37,195 nucleotides of DNA from Magnetovibrio sp. (GTDB lineage: Bacteria > Pseudomonadota > Alphaproteobacteria > Rhodospirillales > Casp-alpha2): the NCBI GenBank assembly GCA_028817665.1, contig JAPPPF010000047.1, positions 1-37,195 of the forward strand, in the 5' to 3' direction. The notes under the pieces are model-generated. The model did not search any database and was not told the DNA's origin. It saw nothing but the letters and a program-made list of their open reading frames with translations. This document shows positions 1 to 12,099 of this stretch, in pieces. The translations under genes and the position numbers were made by a program. How positions within the stretch are numbered: the first letter of the stretch is position 1; each line of letters starts with the position of its first letter.

Positions 1-37
1 GCTTGATCCAGTCGGGAACTCCTCGACTGGATCAAGC
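1..37. repeat. Perfect inverted repeat at window edge
   Basis: Bases 1-14 are the exact reverse complement of bases 24-37, with a 9-base spacer (15-23). The left arm puts a TGA (4-6) in the frame of the coding fragment that runs on to 189, while the right arm reads smoothly through that frame. This is what a foldback chimera at the end of an assembled contig looks like. A natural hairpin is possible but less likely, because it would end a coding frame abruptly. Confidence 0.7.
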
Positions 38-189
38 TTCTGATGGTCGAGGACATCCCCGCGGAGGCGCTGCGCTCCAACGACACCAAGGACCTGATCC
101 CGCCCTTGTACGGCGCGCTCCTCAAGAACGAGCAGGACGTCCACCTCTTGGAACGCCTCGCCTTCCTGAACCGCCGCGAGGGGCGCTAG
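7..189 (+). CDS. C-terminal fragment of an unidentified protein (5' partial)
   Basis: An open frame runs from base 7 to the TAG at 187-189. It ends in a charged, helical-looking tail containing DWIKLL, SNDTKDLIPPLYGALL and LERLAFLNRREGR. An ATG lies at 43, but a 48-residue protein starting there has no convincing ribosome binding site and the frame stays open upstream of it. A truncated C-terminus of a longer gene is therefore more likely than a complete small gene. The first 14-23 bases are suspect because of the inverted repeat at the edge. I do not recognise the family. It is convergent with the TerB-like gene, with the palindromic repeat at 276-364 between them. Confidence 0.5.
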   Translation, partial: SSRELLDWIKLLMVEDIPAEALRSNDTKDLIPPLYGALLKNEQDVHLLERLAFLNRREGR

Positions 190-275
190 GGCGGCGAGCC
201 CTGAGCGGCCATAGCCGCCGCACCATCCGGATGCGCGCCCCTACCGGACTGCTGACTGATAGCGGATACTCCACT

Positions 276-364
276 CGTCATTGCCGGGCTTGACCCGGCA
301 ATCCACGACTTTGCCCGGTGCCGTCCTTGAAGTCGTGGATGCCCGGGTCAAGCCCGGGCATGAC
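276..364. repeat. Dispersed palindromic repeat, copy 1 (two nested hairpins)
   Basis: The element has a left hairpin (ATTGCCGGG 280-288, loop CTTGA, CCCGGCAAT 294-302) and a right hairpin (ATGCCCGGG 339-347, loop TCAAG, CCCGGGCAT 353-361). The two halves are also complementary to each other, through ATCCACGACTT against AAGTCGTGGAT. A second copy lies at 19863-19957. It sits in the convergent gap between the fragment ending at 189 and the TerB-like gene ending at 436, so it may act as a bidirectional transcription stop. Elements of this look are familiar from alphaproteobacterial intergenic regions. Confidence 0.85.
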
Positions 365-435
365 AAATATTGTCGACGCGGTCGGGTCGGCGAAGGGCGT
401 TCGCCAATCAATTTCGAAGATATTGAGAAAACGGG

Positions 436-924
436 CTAGCCGGTGTCGCGCCGGCTCATGCGGCGGCGGTCGAGGCGGCGGCGGTCGGCGGCGCGGCGGT
501 CCTCGTCGCTGGGGCCGTCCGCGTCGGCCTCGCTGGCGATCAGGTCATCGACGTTCTTGATCAGGAGCGCCGCGATCTCCGCGTTGGCGCGCAGGTGCTC
601 CTGCTCGACCCGGGTGAAGTCGAACTTGGCCAGGATGTCGTCCCAGAGGATCAGTTCGTTGACGTCGTAGTGGCGGTCCGTGTTGGCCAGGATCAGCAGT
701 TCCATGGCGACGGCGAGCTGCGCTTTGCGGCTGTCGAAGATGGAGAAATCCACCGGCTTGCCCTTGCCGCGGAGCGGGTTGTCGCCGGCCAGGCCCGATT
801 CGCCGATCAACGCGTTCAGGTAGTCGACCTCGGACTCGGAGATCACCTTGTCGGCGGCGATCATCCGGGCGGCGAGGGCGAACAACCCGCGTTTCTGGGT
901 TTCGTCCAGGTGGTGAAGAAACAT
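436..924 (-). CDS. TerB-like helical protein (162 aa)
   Basis: The ATG at 924 follows a GGGGA about 8 bases upstream, and the protein opens MFLHHLDETQKRGLFALAAR. The frame is open further upstream, but that part is Pro/Arg-rich and looks non-coding. Residues about 10-120 have the pattern of TerB/DjlA N-terminal-like helical domains: an ALAARMIAADKVISESEVDYL segment with acidic positions, then a second helical repeat ending in LILWDDILAKFDF. The C-terminus (after about residue 135) is a low-complexity tail of Asp and Arg with runs of RR. TerB domains are linked to tellurite and stress responses, but no other ter gene is nearby, so the function is unknown. It is divergent from the MscS gene, with about 210 bases between their starts. 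Confidence 0.7.
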   Translation of the reverse strand: MFLHHLDETQKRGLFALAARMIAADKVISESEVDYLNALIGESGLAGDNPLRGKGKPVDFSIFDSRKAQLAVAMELLILANTDRHYDVNELILWDDILAKFDFTRVEQEHLRANAEIAALLIKNVDDLIASEADADGPSDEDRRAADRRRLDRRRMSRRDTG

Positions 925-1134
925 GACGGCGTCCCCATGGCCCTGTAAGGCCTTCACTTTACGCAGATTTCCGGCCTTTGGCCAAGCGGCGTCGTCGGCC
1001 GGGCGGTTTGCGCTCAACGCGTTGATCTTCGCCGGCGAGGCCGGGGCCGGCGGTTCCGCCGCGTTCCTGCGGTGGCGCGCGGACGGCGGCTGGCGTATCC
1101 TGGGCGCCAAGAGGCAATCGCCATCGGGGGACAC

Positions 1135-2483
1135 GTGGATCAACTTCTCGACATGGAGGCCTGGCGGGCGCGGCTCGAGCAATATCTGAGCTGGATTCAA
1201 AACGAAGTGCTGGTGCCGAGCACGGCGCTTCAGGCGGTCGTCGTCCTCGCCGTCTTCGTCGCCGCCTGGCTATCCGCGCCGAAGGCGAAGGCGCTGTTGG
1301 AAAAGCCGATCGACAGGGCCTGGTTCCAGCGCTTCGTCCGGCCGGTGGTCTCGGCCCTGGTGCCGCTGACCCTGCCGGTGATCTGGCTGGCCGGCCAGTG
1401 GTTCTCGGTGATCGCCGCGCAGAACGCCGGTTGGCCGCACCACCTGATCGAGATCGTCGTCAGCCTGCTCACCGCCTGGGTGGTGATCCGCCTCGCCGCG
1501 ACCCTGATCCGCGACAAGACCTGGTCGGCGGCGATCACGGTGATCGCCTGGACCATCGCGGCGCTCAACATCCTGGGCCTGCTCGATCCGACCATGGCCG
1601 TGCTCGACAGCATGGCCCTGCAGCTGGGGCAGGTCCGGATCTCGCTGCTCGGGGTGATCAAGGCGTTGATCGCGCTCGGCGTGCTGCTGTGGCTCGCCGG
1701 CTTCGCCTCGAGCCAGTTCGAGCGCCGCATGCAGGCCATTGCCAGCGTCACGCCGGCGGCCGGCGCCCTGTTCGGCAAGCTGTTCCGGATCGCCGTCTAC
1801 ACCGTTGCCGTCATCGTCGGCCTGCAGAGCGTCGGCATCGATCTCACGACCCTCGCGGTGTTCTCCGGGGCGATCGGCCTCGGCATCGGCTTCGGCCTGC
1901 AGAAGGTGTTCTCGAACCTGATCAGCGGGTTGATCCTGCTGATGGACCGCTCCGTCAAGCCGGGCGATGTGATCGCCATTGGCGAGACCTTCGGCTGGAT
2001 CAACTCGCTCGGCGCGCGCTACGTCTCGGTGATCACTCGCGACGGCACCGAGCATCTGATCCCGAACGAGGAACTGATCTCGCAGCGGGTCGAGAACTGG
2101 TCGCACTCCAACGAACTGGTGCGCCTCAAGCTCGACATCGGCATCGCCTACGAGGCCGACGTGCGCAAGGCCATGGACCTGGCCGTCGAGGCGGCCGGCG
2201 AGGTGGCGCGCGTCCTGGAGAACCCGAAGCCCGTGTGCCGGCTGATGGAGTTCGGCGCCGATTCCGTCAACCTGCAGCTCCGCGTCTGGATCCGCGACCC
2301 CCGGGGCGGCGTCGTCAACGTGACCAGCGAGGTCCTGCTGCTGATTTGGGATCTCTACCGGGAAAACGGCATCGATTTCCCCTTCGCCCAGCGCGACCTG
2401 CACATCAAGAGCGCCGTGCCGGTGCCCGTGCGGATCGCCGACGGCTTCACCGTGGAGAAGGGCGCCGACCCCGGCGCGCCGGA

Positions 2484-2487
<4 letters not shown>
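1135..2487 (+). CDS. MscS-family mechanosensitive ion channel (450 aa)
   Basis: This is an inner-membrane channel expected to open under membrane tension and release solutes on osmotic downshift. The N-terminal half has about five hydrophobic segments. The core then reads GAIGLGIGFGLQKVFSNLISG, the Gly/Ala-rich pore helix of the MscS family, followed by the beta domain (DRSVKPGDVIAIGETFGWI, then LIPNEELISQRVENWS) and the C-terminal alpha/beta domain. The GTG at 1135 has GGGGGA just upstream at short spacing; the ATG at 1153 is the alternative and removes six residues. The frame is open back to 1072, but that part overlaps the divergent promoter region. Its stop overlaps the convergent pyruvate carboxylase stop (TTAG, 2484-2487). 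Confidence 0.9.
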
Positions 2488-5948
<3,461 letters not shown>

Positions 5949-6062
5949 GGCGTCGGTCCCCTGACGGTCATCGTGGCGGCGCCCCTGTCATAGTTCCTTT
6001 GGGCGGGACTTGAAAGCATAGTTCGAGGCTGACAGGACGCGCGAGCGTTGTATGCTGGGCCC

Positions 6063-7235
6063 ATGTTCATCGATTTCTTCCTCAAGCTCCGGGACGCCAA
6101 GGTCCCGGTCTCGCTGCGCGAGTACCTGACCCTGGTCGAGGCGGTCGACGCCGGGCTGGCCAATTACGACGTGCTCGATTTCTACTATTTGTCGCGCTCG
6201 ACCCTGGTCAAGGACGAGCGCAACCTGGACAAGTTCGACCGCGTCTTCGGCGAGGTCTTCAAGGGGATCGAGCCCGAGCCCGGCGAGGCCCACGAGATCC
6301 CCGAGGAATGGCTCAGGAAGCTCGCCGAGAAGGTCCTGACCGAGGAGGAGAAGGCCGAGATCGAGGCGCTGGGCGGCTGGGAGAAGCTGATGGAGACCCT
6401 GAAGCAGCGCCTCGAGGAGCAGAAGAAGCGCCACCAGGGCGGTTCCAAGTGGATCGGCACGGCCGGCACGTCGCCGTTCGGCGCCTACGGCTACAATCCC
6501 GAGGGCGTGCGCATCGGCCAGGACGACAACCGCAACTTCTCCGCCGTCAAGGTCTGGGACAAGCGCGAGTACAAGAACCTGGACGGCGACGTCGTCCTCG
6601 GCACCCGCAACATCAAGGTCGCCCTGCGCCGGCTCCGCAAGTTCGCCCGCGAGGGCGCGCCCGAGGAGCTCGACCTCGCCGACACCATCCGGGCCACGGC
6701 GAAGAAGGGCTGGCTCGACATCAAGATGGTGCCGGAACGCCACAACGCGGTGAAAGTGCTACTGTTCCTCGACGTCGGCGGGTCCATGAACCCGCACGTG
6801 AAGACCCTGGAGGAGCTGTTCTCGGCGGCCCGCGCCGAGTTCAAGCACCTGGAGTACTTCTACTTCCACAACTGCCTCTACGAGCGGGTCTGGAAGGACA
6901 ACCGGCGCCGCCACACGGACACCACGCCGACCTGGGAGGTGCTGCACACCTACCCGCACGACTACAAGGTGATCTTCGTCGGCGACGCCTCCATGAGCCC
7001 CTACGAGATCGTCTATCCGGGCGGCAGCGTCGAGCATTGGAACGAGGAGGCGGGCGCCGTCTGGATCGAACGCCTGACCCGGATCTACGAGCACGCCGTC
7101 TGGATCAATCCGATCAAGGAGGCCTGGTGGGACAACACCCAGAGCGTCGGCATGATGAAGCAGCTGATGGGCGACCGCATGTACCCGCTGACCATCGACG
7201 GCCTCGACCGGGCGATGCGCGAACTGAGCCGGTAG
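6063..7235 (+). CDS. CoxE-like VWA-domain protein (390 aa)
   Basis: The C-terminal half is a von Willebrand factor A domain with a MIDAS-like motif at residues 237-242 (DVGGSM, preceded by VLLFL) and a later FVGDASMSP. The middle section contains SPFGAYGYNPEGVRIGQ and WDKREYKNLDGD, which fits the CoxE-like group of cytosolic VWA proteins. Such proteins usually work with a MoxR-type AAA ATPase to insert metals or mature enzymes, but no MoxR gene is in the window, so the partner is unknown. The ATG at 6063 gives MFIDFFLKLRDAKVPVS, a typical N-terminus for the group; the earlier ATG at 6048 would add five residues. The alcohol dehydrogenase starts 10 bases downstream, so they are probably cotranscribed. 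Confidence 0.85.
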   Translation: MFIDFFLKLRDAKVPVSLREYLTLVEAVDAGLANYDVLDFYYLSRSTLVKDERNLDKFDRVFGEVFKGIEPEPGEAHEIPEEWLRKLAEKVLTEEEKAEIEALGGWEKLMETLKQRLEEQKKRHQGGSKWIGTAGTSPFGAYGYNPEGVRIGQDDNRNFSAVKVWDKREYKNLDGDVVLGTRNIKVALRRLRKFAREGAPEELDLADTIRATAKKGWLDIKMVPERHNAVKVLLFLDVGGSMNPHVKTLEELFSAARAEFKHLEYFYFHNCLYERVWKDNRRRHTDTTPTWEVLHTYPHDYKVIFVGDASMSPYEIVYPGGSVEHWNEEAGAVWIERLTRIYEHAVWINPIKEAWWDNTQSVGMMKQLMGDRMYPLTIDGLDRAMRELSR

Positions 7236-7245
7236 GACGGGCGGC

Positions 7246-8301
7246 GTGAAGAGCTATCGGATCACCGAGTATGGCGCGCCTCTCGCCGGCCAGGACGACG
7301 CGACCCCGGTGCCCGAAGGCGGCGAGGTCCTGATCGAGGTCGCCGGCTGCGGCGTTTGTCATTCCGACGTGCATATCTGGGAGGGCTACTTCGACATGGG
7401 CGGCGGCAGGAAGGCGGACCTCTCCCGGGCCCACCAGCTGCCGTTCACCTTGGGCCACGAGATCGCCGGCACCGTCGCCGCGGTGGGGCACGGCGCGACC
7501 GCGACGCTCGGCGAGCAGGTCGTCGTCTATCCGTGGATCGGCTGCGGCGCCTGCGACGTCTGCCGGGCCGGCGACGAGAACCTCTGCGCCCAGCCCCGAA
7601 ACCTCGGCGTGCACCTGAACGGCGGTTACGCGACCCACGTCGTCGTCCCCGACGCCAGGTACCTGTTCCCGGTCGGCGACGCGCCCCTGGAACTGGCGGC
7701 GACCTACGCGTGTTCCGGGATCACCGCCTTCGGCGCCTTGAAGAAGGTGCGAGCCAAGGCCGAGGGCCGGCAGCTCCTGATCATCGGCGCCGGCGGCGTC
7801 GGGCTGGCCGGCCTGATGATCGCGAGCGCGATGATGGAGACCGAGATCATCGTCGCCGACATCGACCCGGCGAAGCGAGAGGCGGCGCTGGCCGCCGGCG
7901 CCGCCCACGCCGTCGACCCGGCCGACAAGGAGGCGCGCAAGCAGATCGTCAAGCTGACCGGCGGCGGCGCCCCGGCGGCGGTCGACTTCGTCGGCGCCGA
8001 CAAGACCGTGGCCTTCGGTTTCGGCGCCCTGGCGACGGCCGGTCAATTGGTGGTGGTCGGCTTGTTCGGCGGCGCCGTCGAGCTCTCGGTGCCCCTGTTC
8101 CCGCTGAAGAGCCTCACCGTCATGGGTTCCTACGTCGGCACGCCCAAGGAGATGGGCGAACTCATGGACCTGGTCGCCACCGGCAAGGTCGCGCCGCTGC
8201 CCATCGCCACCCGGCCGCTGGCCGAGGCCGGCCAGACCCTGGCCGACCTGGCGGCGGGGAAGATCGTCGGCCGGGTCGTGCTGACGCCCGAGGGCGGCTG
8301 A
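7246..8301 (+). CDS. Zinc-dependent alcohol dehydrogenase (351 aa)
   Basis: This is a medium-chain dehydrogenase/reductase that should oxidise an alcohol or reduce an aldehyde with NAD(P). Catalytic zinc ligands are visible at Cys35 (GCGVCHSD) and His71-Glu72 (GHE). Cys100, Cys103, Cys106 and Cys114 (GCGACDVCRAGDENLC) form the structural zinc site. The nucleotide-binding fold has GAGGVGLAG near residue 180. The start is the GTG at 7246; its binding site overlaps the TAG of the upstream VWA gene, which suggests coupling. An insert around residues 48-63 (YFDMGGGRKADLSRAH) lies between the catalytic Cys and GHE. Substrate cannot be told from sequence. It ends 6 bases before the convergent cyclophilin gene. 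Confidence 0.93.
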   Translation: MKSYRITEYGAPLAGQDDATPVPEGGEVLIEVAGCGVCHSDVHIWEGYFDMGGGRKADLSRAHQLPFTLGHEIAGTVAAVGHGATATLGEQVVVYPWIGCGACDVCRAGDENLCAQPRNLGVHLNGGYATHVVVPDARYLFPVGDAPLELAATYACSGITAFGALKKVRAKAEGRQLLIIGAGGVGLAGLMIASAMMETEIIVADIDPAKREAALAAGAAHAVDPADKEARKQIVKLTGGGAPAAVDFVGADKTVAFGFGALATAGQLVVVGLFGGAVELSVPLFPLKSLTVMGSYVGTPKEMGELMDLVATGKVAPLPIATRPLAEAGQTLADLAAGKIVGRVVLTPEGG

Positions 8302-8307
8302 GCGGGC

Positions 8308-8865
8308 CTAGTTCTTGACGTCCGCGGCGACCTGCATGCGGATGATCTTGTCGGGATCGTCGACGGCGCCGCTCGGGCCGGAGCCGCGCTTCAGCTTGCC
8401 GACGAACTGCATGCCCTCGGTGACGCGTCCCCAGACCGTGTACTGGCCGTCCAGGTGGCGGGCCCGCGCGTAGACGATGAAGAACTGCGAATCGGCGCTG
8501 TCGGGATGGAAGGCGCGGGCCATGGAGACGGTGCCGCGCTCGTGCGGCTCGTCCGAGAACTCGGCCGGCAGGTTGGTCCCGGAGCCGCCGGTGCCGTTTC
8601 CCTTGGGGTCGCCGCCCTGGGCCATGAAGCCGCCGATGACGCGGTGGAAGGTGAGGCCGTCGTAGAACTTCTGGCGCACCAGTTCCTTGATCCGGGCGAC
8701 GTGCTTGGGCGCCAGGTCGGGCCGCATCTCGATGACCACGCGGCCGTATTCGAGGTCGAGGAAAAGGGTGTTTTCCGGGTCTCCGGCGTCGGCGGCGGGT
8801 GCGGTCATGAGGATTATTCCAATGGCAAGGGCGATGAGGCGAAGGCGGGCGGCGAACGGGCGCAT
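8308..8865 (-). CDS. Secreted cyclophilin-type peptidyl-prolyl isomerase (185 aa)
   Basis: This enzyme catalyses cis-trans isomerisation of proline peptide bonds. The ATG at 8865 follows GGAGA and gives a signal peptide (RPFAARLRL, then a hydrophobic stretch ending TAPAADA), so the protein probably acts in the periplasm. The cyclophilin core is clear: FHRVIGGFMAQGGD (Arg75, Phe80, Gln83), GTVSMARA and SQFFIVYA (Phe129). The usual tryptophan of the eukaryotic cyclosporin site is replaced in HLDGQYTVWGRV, as is common in bacteria. An upstream in-frame ATG at 8937 would hide the signal peptide and lacks a good binding site. Its own upstream neighbour on the same strand is meaB, 100 bases away. 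Confidence 0.94.
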   Translation of the reverse strand: MRPFAARLRLIALAIGIILMTAPAADAGDPENTLFLDLEYGRVVIEMRPDLAPKHVARIKELVRQKFYDGLTFHRVIGGFMAQGGDPKGNGTGGSGTNLPAEFSDEPHERGTVSMARAFHPDSADSQFFIVYARARHLDGQYTVWGRVTEGMQFVGKLKRGSGPSGAVDDPDKIIRMQVAADVKN

Positions 8866-8965
8866 GGAGTGGTCTCCGGTAACAGTCAACGGGCGGATCG
8901 GAGGGGTCTCATAGCATGCCGGGCGGAGCCCAGACAATGGCCGGACCGCCGCCCGGGCGCGATGA

Positions 8966-9967
8966 TCAGGTGATTCCGAGCTTTTCCAGGATGGACCGGG
9001 CCGCGGCGGCGGGGGACAGCTCGCCCAGGCGCACCGCGTCCTCCAGCGCGCCGATGGCGGCGCGTGCCGCGGCGTTGCCCCGGACCTCGGCGAGCAGCGA
9101 GTCGGTGACCTCGTCCCACATACAGCGCGCCGCCTGGTCGGCCCGGCGCCGGGCGAGCCGGCCCGAGGCCTCGCCGGTGGCGCGGAACTCGCCGGTCGCC
9201 GCCCAGACCTCGGCGATGCCCTCGCCGGCCAGCGACGAGCAGGTCATCACCTTCGGCTGCCAGTCACCGGGCGGCGGGCGCAACAGGTGCAGGGCGGCGG
9301 CGTAGTCGCGGCGCGCGCGCTCCGCCGCCGGCAACAGGTCGCCGTCGGCCTTGTTGACGACGATCAGGTCGGCGAGCTCGACGATGCCCTTCTTGATGCC
9401 CTGCAAGTCGTCGCCGGCGCCCGGCGCCAAAAGCAGCAGGAACATGTCGGTGAGCTCGGCGACGGCGGTCTCCGACTGGCCGACCCCGACCGTCTCGACG
9501 ATGATCATGTCGAAGCCGGCGGCCTCGGCGATCAGCATCGCCTCGCGGGTCCGCCTGGCCACGCCGCCCAGCGTGCCGCCCGACGGCGAGGGGCGGATGA
9601 AGGCGTCCGGGTGCCGGGAAAGCTCTTCCATGCGCGTCTTGTCGCCGAGGATGGAGCCGCCGGTCCTGGGGCTCGACGGGTCGACGGCGAGTACCGCCAC
9701 CCGGTGGCCGAGCCCGACGGCGTGCAGGCCGGCGGCCTCGATGAAGGTCGACTTGCCGACCCCGGGAACGCCGGAAATGCCGAGCCGGAACGATTTTGCC
9801 GTATCCGCCAACAGTTCCGCCAGCAGCGCCTCGGCCGCGGCCCGGTGGTCGGCGCGGCTCGATTCGATCAGCGTGATGGCCCGCGCCAGGGCCCGCCGTT
9901 CGCCGGCGCGGACGCCGTCGGCGAGGCGGCGGGTGTCGCCGTCCTTGATCGCGGATCCGCCTTCCAC
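8966..9967 (-). CDS. meaB: MeaB/ArgK-family GTPase (methylmalonyl-CoA mutase chaperone)
   Basis: MeaB is a G protein that protects and reloads the B12-dependent methylmalonyl-CoA mutase. Residues 66-74 are the P-loop GVPGVGKST, followed by [22 protein letters not shown], the hallmark of the MeaB/ArgK group, then ETVGVGQSE and the guanine-recognition motif VNKADGD. The length of 333 residues is normal. The start is the GTG at 9967, with GGAGA 8 bases upstream inside the end of the preceding gene. That gene stops 4 bases before, so they are likely cotranscribed. No mutase gene lies in the window, so the partner enzyme must be elsewhere. A related mutase (isobutyryl-CoA or ethylmalonyl-CoA) could also be the client. 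Confidence 0.95.
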   Translation of the reverse strand: MEGGSAIKDGDTRRLADGVRAGERRALARAITLIESSRADHRAAAEALLAELLADTAKSFRLGISGVPGVGKSTFIEAAGLHAVGLGHRVAVLAVDPSSPRTGGSILGDKTRMEELSRHPDAFIRPSPSGGTLGGVARRTREAMLIAEAAGFDMIIVETVGVGQSETAVAELTDMFLLLLAPGAGDDLQGIKKGIVELADLIVVNKADGDLLPAAERARRDYAAALHLLRPPPGDWQPKVMTCSSLAGEGIAEVWAATGEFRATGEASGRLARRRADQAARCMWDEVTDSLLAEVRGNAAARAAIGALEDAVRLGELSPAAAARSILEKLGIT

Positions 9968-9971
9968 GCCC

Positions 9972-10421
9972 CTAGTCTCCGGTCTTGGTCTTCAAGGCTT
10001 CCATGGCCATGACGTAGAGCTTCTCGCGGGAATCCTCGTCGAGGTCGTCGAGGACGTGTTTCTTGGCGCTGTGGATGGCCATCGCCTGGTCGATCAACGC
10101 CTGGCGCTCCGGGCTCGCCGGCGGCCGGCTCTTGCGGCGGCCGAGCTCCGCCTCGGCGCTGTCCAAGGCCTGGCGGATCAGCAGTTCCGGGTCGTCGTCG
10201 CCGGCCGGCGGCTGGGCGGCCGGCGGTTTCGGCGCGGTCGGCGGCTTGGCGCCGGGTTCGGGGATCATCCGCGGGATGTCCAAATCGGAGCCCGGCTCGT
10301 CCGTCGACGGCTCGTCGGCGGCCTTCGGCTGCTTCGACTCGCGCACCGAGTTAAACTTCGCCCGCGCTTTCTTGTCCATGACCACCGACAGCAGGGCATT
10401 GGAGACGAACTTCTTGATCAT
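9972..10421 (-). CDS. Hypothetical protein with Pro-rich linker (149 aa)
   Basis: I do not recognise this protein. The N-terminus ([20 protein letters not shown]) is basic and could be an amphipathic helix. Residues about 35-85 are a Pro/Ala/Asp-rich linker. The C-terminal 60 residues are predicted helical and charged, with a pattern around [16 protein letters not shown] and [18 protein letters not shown]. No signal peptide or membrane segment is convincing. The start is the ATG at 10421 with a weak GGA site. It lies directly upstream of meaB with a 4-base gap, so the two are probably one transcript, and is divergent from pyruvate kinase across a 181-base gap. Codon use matches the neighbours, supporting a real gene. 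Confidence 0.7.
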   Translation of the reverse strand: MIKKFVSNALLSVVMDKKARAKFNSVRESKQPKAADEPSTDEPGSDLDIPRMIPEPGAKPPTAPKPPAAQPPAGDDDPELLIRQALDSAEAELGRRKSRPPASPERQALIDQAMAIHSAKKHVLDDLDEDSREKLYVMAMEALKTKTGD

Positions 10422-10602
10422 GGAGCGCGGTTCCGCATTGGCGCCGTTCGCCGGATCGACCGTTGGCGCGTTAACAAGGTTGCAACGAACTTAAGATACA
10501 ACAGCCTGTGCCGGTGCAACAGGGTTAGCCGAATTTTGTCGGATTTCCGGGTGCATCGAAATTTGTTGGCCAAATCAAGAACTTACCCTTAATGTCCAGG
10601 CT

Positions 10603-12018
10603 ATGAGACGTTTCAGAAAGGCCAAGATCGTCGCCACTTTGGGCCCGGCGACCTCGGACGAGGCCGCCATCGCGCGCCTGTTCGAGGCCGGCGCCGACGT
10701 GTTTCGGCTGAACTTCAGCCATGGCGCCCACGAGGACCACGCCGAACGGGTGACGACCATCCGCCGCCTCGAGGAGACCTTCCGCCGCCCCATCGGGATC
10801 GTCGCCGACCTGCAGGGCCCGAAACTCAGGGTCGGCGAATTCGCCGAGGGCAGCGTCCGGTTGAAGACTGGCGGTGCCTTCCGGCTCGATCTCGACGCGG
10901 CGCTCGGCGACGCCGGCCGGGCGCCGCTGCCGCATCCCGAGATTTTCGCCGCCCTCGAGCCGGGCATGGGGTTGTTGATGGACGATGGGCGGATCCGCCT
11001 CGAGGTCACCGAGGCCGGCGCCGACTTCGCCGACACCCGGATCGTCACCGGTGGCGATCTCTCCAACCACAAGGGCGTCAACGTGCCCGACGCGGTCCTC
11101 GACCTGTCGCCGCTGACCGAGAAGGACCGGACGGACCTGCGCTTCGCCCTGCAGGTCGGCGTCGACTGGATCGCGCTTTCCTTCGTGCAGCGGCCCGAGG
11201 ATATCGCCGAGGCCCGCAAGCTGATCGCCGGCCGCGCCGCGGTGATGGCGAAGCTCGAGAAGCCGATGGCGCTGAACAGCCTCGAGGAGATCGTCAGCCT
11301 GTGCGACGCGATCATGGTGGCGCGCGGCGACCTCGGCGTCGAGATGCCGCCCGAGGAGGTGCCGATCCAGCAAAAGCGGATCGTCGCCGCGTGCCGGGCC
11401 GCCGGCAAGCCGGTCATCGTCGCCACGCAGATGCTCGATTCCATGGTCCACGCGCCGAGCCCGACCCGGGCCGAGGCCTCCGACGTCGCCACCGCCGTCT
11501 ACGACGGTGCCGACGCGGTGATGCTGTCGGCGGAGACGGCGGTTGGCGATTTCGCCCCGGAAGCCGTGACCATGATGGAGCGGATCATCGCCCGGGTCGA
11601 GAAGGACGACCATTACGCCAAGCAGCTCGAGGCCTCGCGCCTGCCGCCGGAGGCGACCGCCGCCGACGCGATCACCACGGCGGCGCGGCAGGTCGCGCAA
11701 ACGATCTCAGCGGCGGCCATCGTCACCTTCACCTCGACCGGATCGACGACCCTCAGGGCGGCCCGCGAACGCCCGACCGTGCCGATCCTCGGCCTGACGC
11801 CGCGGAAGGACACGGCCCGCCGCCTGGCGCTCGCCTGGGGCGTGCATTCCGTCGAGACCGAGGACCTGCACACCTTCCGCGACATGGTCGTCCGCGCCAT
11901 CGCGGTCGCCAAGCGAGAGGAAATGGCGGAAATCGGCGAAGCCATGGCGATCACCGCCGGCGTGCCCTTCGGCACGCCCGGCGCCACCAACATCCTGCGC
12001 ATCGCCTGGATCGAGTAG
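10603..12018 (+). CDS. pyk: Pyruvate kinase (471 aa)
   Basis: This enzyme converts phosphoenolpyruvate and ADP to pyruvate and ATP, the last step of glycolysis. The N-terminus MRRFRKAKIVATLGPATS is typical. Further motifs are VFRLNFSHG, KGVNVPD, the active-site segment AKLEKPMALNSLEEIV, MVARGDLGVE with the metal and substrate residues, and GADAVMLSAETAVGDFAPE. The C-terminal allosteric domain follows from about residue 345. The length is normal for bacterial type II-like enzymes. Only an AGG two bases from the ATG serves as a ribosome site. Weak promoter-like boxes (TTGTTG 10563-10568 and CTTAAT 10588-10593, spacing 19) would give an almost leaderless message, which is speculative. The AEC-family transporter begins 81 bases downstream. 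Confidence 0.97.
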   Translation: MRRFRKAKIVATLGPATSDEAAIARLFEAGADVFRLNFSHGAHEDHAERVTTIRRLEETFRRPIGIVADLQGPKLRVGEFAEGSVRLKTGGAFRLDLDAALGDAGRAPLPHPEIFAALEPGMGLLMDDGRIRLEVTEAGADFADTRIVTGGDLSNHKGVNVPDAVLDLSPLTEKDRTDLRFALQVGVDWIALSFVQRPEDIAEARKLIAGRAAVMAKLEKPMALNSLEEIVSLCDAIMVARGDLGVEMPPEEVPIQQKRIVAACRAAGKPVIVATQMLDSMVHAPSPTRAEASDVATAVYDGADAVMLSAETAVGDFAPEAVTMMERIIARVEKDDHYAKQLEASRLPPEATAADAITTAARQVAQTISAAAIVTFTSTGSTTLRAARERPTVPILGLTPRKDTARRLALAWGVHSVETEDLHTFRDMVVRAIAVAKREEMAEIGEAMAITAGVPFGTPGATNILRIAWIE

Positions 12019-12099
12019 GGGGCATTGCCGGCCTGGCGCCGGGCCTCTATACCGAAACATCGCCGGATCATCGCATTCGCCGCCTCGGGGGACGCCCGC

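Noticed and set aside
3-293. A 96-residue plus-strand frame at the window start
   Set aside because: It reads the coding fragment that ends at 189 in the wrong frame and runs into the palindromic repeat.
318-560. An 80-residue plus-strand frame
   Set aside because: It is made of the palindromic repeat and the reverse of the Asp/Arg tail of the TerB-like gene.
8966-9967. A local methylmalonyl-CoA pathway cluster around meaB
   Set aside because: No mutase, epimerase or propionyl-CoA carboxylase gene is in the window. The neighbours are a cyclophilin and a hypothetical protein.
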